Shown: piece after piece, positions 59,957 through 64,000 of the stretch
How the letters are laid out: the number at the start of each line of letters is the position of its first letter
Numbering within the stretch: the stretch's first letter is position 1
Program-made: the position numbers and the translations under genes
NCBI RefSeq assembly: GCF_032452875.1
Contig: NC_083868.1
Coordinates: 34,266,537 to 34,330,536 of the forward strand
Reading direction: 5' to 3'
DNA: 64,000 bases
Source: Bos javanicus
Taxonomy: Eukaryota; Chordata; Mammalia; Artiodactyla; Bovidae
The notes under the pieces: model-generated
Databases searched by the model: none
What the model saw: only the letters and a program-made list of their open reading frames with translations
Told to the model about the DNA's origin: nothing

Positions 59957-60749
59957 GAAGTCAGATATGCAGATGACATCACCCTTATGACAGAGAGTGA
60001 AGAGGAACTAAAAAGTTTCTTGATGAAAATGAAAGTGGAGAGTGAAAATGTTGGCTTAAAGCTAAACATTCAGAAAACTAAGATCATGGCATTTGGTCCC
60101 ATCACTTCATGGGAAACAGATGGGCAAACAGTGGAAACAGTTCCAGACTTTATCTTTTTGGGGCTCCAAAATCACTGCAGATGGTGATTGCAGCCATGAA
60201 ATTAAAAGACGCTTACTCCTTGGAAGGAAAGTTATGACCAATCTAGATAACATATTCAAAAGCAGAGATATTACTTTGCCAACAAAGATCCATCTAGTCA
60301 AGGCTATGGTTTTTCCAGTGGTCATGTATAGATGTGAGAGTTGGACTGTGAAGAAAGCTGAGTGCCGAAGAATTGATGCTTTTGAACTGTGGTGTTGAAG
60401 AAGACTCTTGAGAGTCCCTTGGACTGTAGGAAGATCCAACCAGTCCATTCTAAAGGAGATCAGTTCTGGGTGTTCATTGGAAGGACTGATGTTAAAGCTG
60501 AAACTGCAATACTTTGGCCACCTCATGCGAAAAGTTGTCTCTTTGGAAAAGATTCTGATGCTGGGAGGAATTGGGGGCAGGAGGAGAAGGGGACGACAGA
60601 GGATGAGATGGCTGGATGGCATCACCGACTTGATGGACATGAGTTTGAGTGAACTCTGGGAGTTAGTGATGGACAGGGAGGCCTGGCGTGCTGCAATTCA
60701 TAGGGTCACAAACAGACACGACTGAGCGACTGAACTGAACTGAACTGAA
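59957..60749 (+). mobile_element. BovB LINE, 5'-truncated, plus orientation
   Basis: Starts at the RT catalytic RYADD codons (59963-59977) and runs through MAFGPITSWETDGQTVETVP and YRCESWTVKKAECRRIDAFE to RRRRGRQRMRWLDGITDLMD and the 'gaactgaactgaactgaa' 3' end. Frames shift near 60150 and 60400. The sequence TGAAGTCA at 59956-59963 and 60746-60753 may be a short target duplication, though it overlaps the element's own tail. Confidence 0.93.
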
Positions 60750-63090
60750 GTCAAGGGGAGAAGATGAGAGAAAATGTTGATCAGATAAGCAAGAGTCAGA
60801 TTGTGAGTCTATAATGGCTAGTGGTGGTCATTGTAAAAGACTCTACATCAGGTCTCTTAAAGCAGATTAGCAGTTATTAAAACTACCCACTGTTTTTATA
60901 TTTTTTGAATATTAACATGGGGGTGGAAGCCCCTATATATCATGCATCTCCCCATGGAAAATAGAATATTGCTTGGTTTATAAAAGAATGCTCATGAAAA
61001 TAGACAGATTGTCTCCAAAACAAATCAGAGTTAGTTATTGCCCATCTTTGTTACTACACAGTAAGGTAAAGAAATCTAAACAATGTGAGATTTTTCTTGC
61101 TAAACAAATAAATAAATAAAAACACCAAATCCTATTATTTCCATTTGAGAATCAAATGATATTGATGATTCTGAAAAACTGCTTTTCAGAGCCAATGCAA
61201 TTTTCTTCACTTCAGTGTATGATAGCAAATAATCTAATATTTTATAATCTGTGATAGTTTGGTAATATCAAGTTTTTTCCACTGAGTTTTAAGTGACTAA
61301 TATTATTGTATATTCTTATATTTGATAGCCCTGGAAGATATTTCCCTTTACACTAATTAAATACATATATTTGGAGATCCTAATGAGCAAATGATTTTGC
61401 TAAAGTGTATTATTTTCTAATTTTAATATTTGTAAAAGTTCAAATTACATTCTTTTTTTTTTAAATTTAGAAAATGTCTTTCATTTATTTCCAGCATGCC
61501 TACCCTATTTAGGAAGGCTTATAATGAAAATAAGAAGGTATAACAGAAATTATTAAACAAGAGACGACCGTGCATGTATACATAGTATTTATTCATTCAT
61601 AATGTTGTTAAAGTCAATTCTACTTTATGATCATAGTAATTGCACTCCAGGCAATACCCATTTTCTCTAGTGACTAATGTAGCACCACTGGATTTTCAGA
61701 AGGTTATTTTCTTAATTTGACTGGCCAGGAAGTATTTTCCCTGTTGAAAAACAGATGTAAACATCAATACCAAAGATAAAAGTGTTATCTCATGCTGTTT
61801 TCTGATGTCTCCAGCTTAGACAATTCAGCAGGTTAAAGTCTGAGGATTGAGTAGGGCTATTTATCAGAAGTAAGGAACTAGAAAAATTTTGGTGTGACTC
61901 ACAGACTAACTGAGGGAATGACAGGAAGCCTTTTAACAGCAAAATAATCTGTCAAATGCTCTGAATATATAGGGGCTGTGTAACAAACATGTGAAATCAA
62001 ACCCCACACAGTAATTACAGGTAATTTGTGAACTGTTCCTCATTTCCTCACTGTGTAAATTATATGCTTATACACCTGAGACAAGAGTTGACTCTCAGGA
62101 TCTTACTGAAATTCTCGTTGCTTGACACTGGCTATATTGTTTCAGTGTTTATGCTGCTTTTCCAAATTTCAGCTGCTTTTGAGTGAAAGGAAGGAAAATC
62201 TTGTAAACTCTGAGCTATTTTTTTCAGTTTATTATGTCCTCTGTACTTGAATCTACTGTCAACTTTTGCCAGCTTTGACTATTTATGGACTAGGGGTTGA
62301 CTATTATGGTTCAAATCTATGTTCAATAACTTCTCCTAGGTATGCCAAATAATATGAATCATAAACATTTCAGATATTGAGTTCCATGCTAGTTGACCCA
62401 ATACTTGTTAAAGACTCCTATGTACTGAAAAATTGTTAGAAGGCGTTACCAGCTAATCAGGGTAAGAATTGCAAGATTCTAAGCTGTACATTAACACCAT
62501 TTGTGAGAAAAGGAAAAGCAAAATAATAGTAATAATAATAACAGTTGGCTTCTTTTTTGTTTGTGTCTAAAGATTGCTTTCACCCTATTTCTTATCATTG
62601 TTTGCCTAAAAATATCAAAAAGTATTTAACATGCATATACTCATCCATCGTTAATGTTTCTTTAATCTTATATGGTGGTGTTATTTGTGTATATTTTCTG
62701 TTGTGTTGTTTCTTTGTTTACTTCTTTGACAAAGCATGTCAATTTTTGTTTTACCTATCTGTATTTTGCTACTGCATGTCAAACATTTTAAATGACTCAG
62801 TGAACAAATGAATTCTTGTCATTTTAAATTTCACTCAAAATATTGCAAGCAATCTGCTTATCCTCAAACATTGCTCCAGGTTTTTGCTTTGTGTAAGAGC
62901 ATGAAAAATAAGTGAACAAAAAATGACAAGAACTGCATGGTACAAGGAGCTTTGTACCAGATTATCTGTTTAAGCCTGTTAAATTTAAACCTAAATAAGA
63001 TATATGTATTTATAATTTGAATCATTTATGTTTCTGTTTTGTTTGCATGATATGATTTTGGTTTATATTTTGTTTTTTTCCACTCACCAG
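60750..63090 (+). other. CADM2: intron, unique AT-rich sequence before the stalk exon
   Basis: About 2.3 kb with no recognised interspersed repeat. A short TAA-type run lies at 62522-62541. A T tract (63071-63079) and CACCAG (63085-63090) form the acceptor of the next exon. Confidence 0.6.
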
Positions 63091-63210
63091 ATGTTCCCAA
63101 CACTTTGCTTCCCACTACTATCATCCCCTCCCTTACCACTGCAACAGTCACAACCACTGTAGCCTTAACAACCTGCCCAACCACATCTGCAACAACCAGC
63201 AGCATAAGAG
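63091..63210 (+). CDS. CADM2: CADM2 internal exon: Thr-rich juxtamembrane stalk
   Basis: The 120-base exon lies between acceptor 'cactcaccag' and donor 'gtacag'. The first two bases complete Asp with the G at 36827. Then 39 codons read VPNTLLPTTIIPSLTTATVT, TTVALTTCPTTSATTSSIR, and a final G starts the next codon. The segment is rich in Thr, Ser and Pro, typical of an O-glycosylated stalk between the last Ig domain and the membrane helix, and it matches the CADM2 stalk as I remember it. Both boundaries are phase 1 and the length is divisible by three, so the exon can be skipped without a frameshift. One Cys lies in TTCPTT. The donor GTACAG is a weaker match than the GTAAGT and GTGAGT donors of the other two exons. 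Confidence 0.95.
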
Positions 63211-64000
63211 GTACAGTATGCTTCTTTGTTATGGCCTAGAAAACACGGTAAATAGAAATCTATAGGGCTTATTTTTTTTAAAGAGTAGAAGAATTGAGAT
63301 CCAATTTTACTTAATTATAAGGAATAATTAAGTCAAGTCAGTTACTGTCAGTTAGGGTTATTGTAATAAAATATGAGACAAGATGGTATATTTTAATTTT
63401 TCTTAGTGTCATATGATTCATGAAAATGTTCAGAATATAGGTAAAAAAAATATGGAGCTCTGAAACACTGACAATTTAAAATGTGAACAAGGGAACTTTT
63501 TTTTTTTTGTACTTTACCTTATAAAAACAAGCAAAGAAATAAGATGTTCAAAAATGCAGAGGTAGTTTTTGCTTTTTTATGACCCTCCTTTAGTGTTAAT
63601 GATTTTTTATTTCTCTGCAACTAGGCTAAAAAGCCTGCGGTGTTGAGTTTGTTCTAAAATTAGCATGATGGGTCATTATAAGTTATTTACCACATAGAAC
63701 TTTTAGGTAAATATTTAATATATCATCCTAAAGTGATTAGCTGAGTGGAGCTATTTCTTGTAATTAGAGAGTGTTCCAGAAGCAAATGTTCTAGGCTTAC
63801 CCAGGATGACAGGAATTGATGGTTGGTTCTAAGAATAATTTCTGGTGTCTGATTACTAATAAGATGTTTTTCTGAAGCACAGCAAGCAAAAAGATATTGA
63901 AGCAATTCTTAAGGGCAAAAAAAGAAAAAAAGAAAAAAAAAGAAATCATTATGTCATGGTTCAAAAACATAAAAAATATTTCTGAGTAATTAAGTGGTTG
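63211..64000 (+). other. CADM2: CADM2 intron start after the stalk exon
   Basis: Begins GTACAG and continues as AT-rich unique sequence to the window end. It contains a T run (63499-63510) and a purine tract of A with scattered G (63911-63945). No further exon was seen. Confidence 0.7.

Larger units (their letters stand above)
36828..63090 (+). other. CADM2: CADM2 intron (26,263 bases), phase 1
   Basis: The intron begins GTGAGT and ends CACCAG. It lies between the third Ig domain and the stalk exon. It contains six BovB copies, about eight Bov SINEs, an L2 and long unique stretches, each listed separately. No nested gene was found. Confidence 0.93.

Noticed and set aside
6684..63210. Assignment of the exons to CADM1 or CADM3
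   Set aside because: The peptide text of all three exons (for example IPSTPFPQEG, PEPVLWTKDGGELPDPDRMV and VPNTLLPTTIIPSL) fits CADM2 and not the remembered sequences of the paralogues.

Overview
The window is intronic and exonic DNA from a mammal of the cattle/sheep/goat group (Bovidae; Ruminantia at least). Evidence for this: many BovB (RTE-clade) LINE fragments on both strands, Bov-tA and Bov-A2 SINEs, a ruminant L1 with its characteristic 3' UTR, a CHR-type tRNA-derived SINE and a ruminant LTR. These lie on an older mammalian background of MIR, L2, old L1 and an MLT2-type LTR. The exact species cannot be told from sequence alone. The base composition is AT-rich, as in a long-intron neuronal gene.

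The only host gene I can support is CADM2 (cell adhesion molecule 2, SynCAM2/Necl-3) on the + strand. Three internal exons are visible, all with canonical AG/GT boundaries and compatible phases: 6684-6774 and 36649-36827 together encode the third, membrane-proximal Ig domain, and 63091-63210 encodes a Thr-rich juxtamembrane stalk. The introns between them are about 29.9 kb and 26.3 kb. The first exons, the earlier Ig domains, the transmembrane helix and the cytoplasmic tail are outside the window. I see no promoter, CpG island, structural RNA gene or second host gene.

Layout. 1-6683: upstream intron with BovB fragments, a Bov-tA SINE and an MLT2-type LTR invaded by a ruminant LTR and a BovB. 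6775-36648: large intron with quiet AT-rich stretches (7.8-20.6 kb, 25.8-28.5 kb) and a dense nest at 21.0-25.8 kb, where a BovB was split by a twin-primed L1 and by a Bov-A2. Another nest at 33.06-35.9 kb is an old inverted L1 carrying three SINEs. 36828-63090: second large intron with BovB clusters at 40.2-41.4, 45.3-49.5 and 56.8-60.7 kb, and quiet stretches at 36.8-40.2, 41.4-45.0 and 50.1-54.9 kb. 63211-64000: start of the next intron.

There is no bacterial, phage, CRISPR or operon content, and I found no new biological system. The most informative observations are structural: two 5'-inverted L1 insertions, several BovB inverted pairs that could form long double-stranded segments in the CADM2 pre-mRNA, a perfect 16-bp hairpin at 8287-8322, a stalk exon that could be skipped in frame, and a cysteine in that stalk. 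Repeat family names were assigned from remembered consensus features, and edges not fixed by target-site duplications are good to roughly 10-30 bases.
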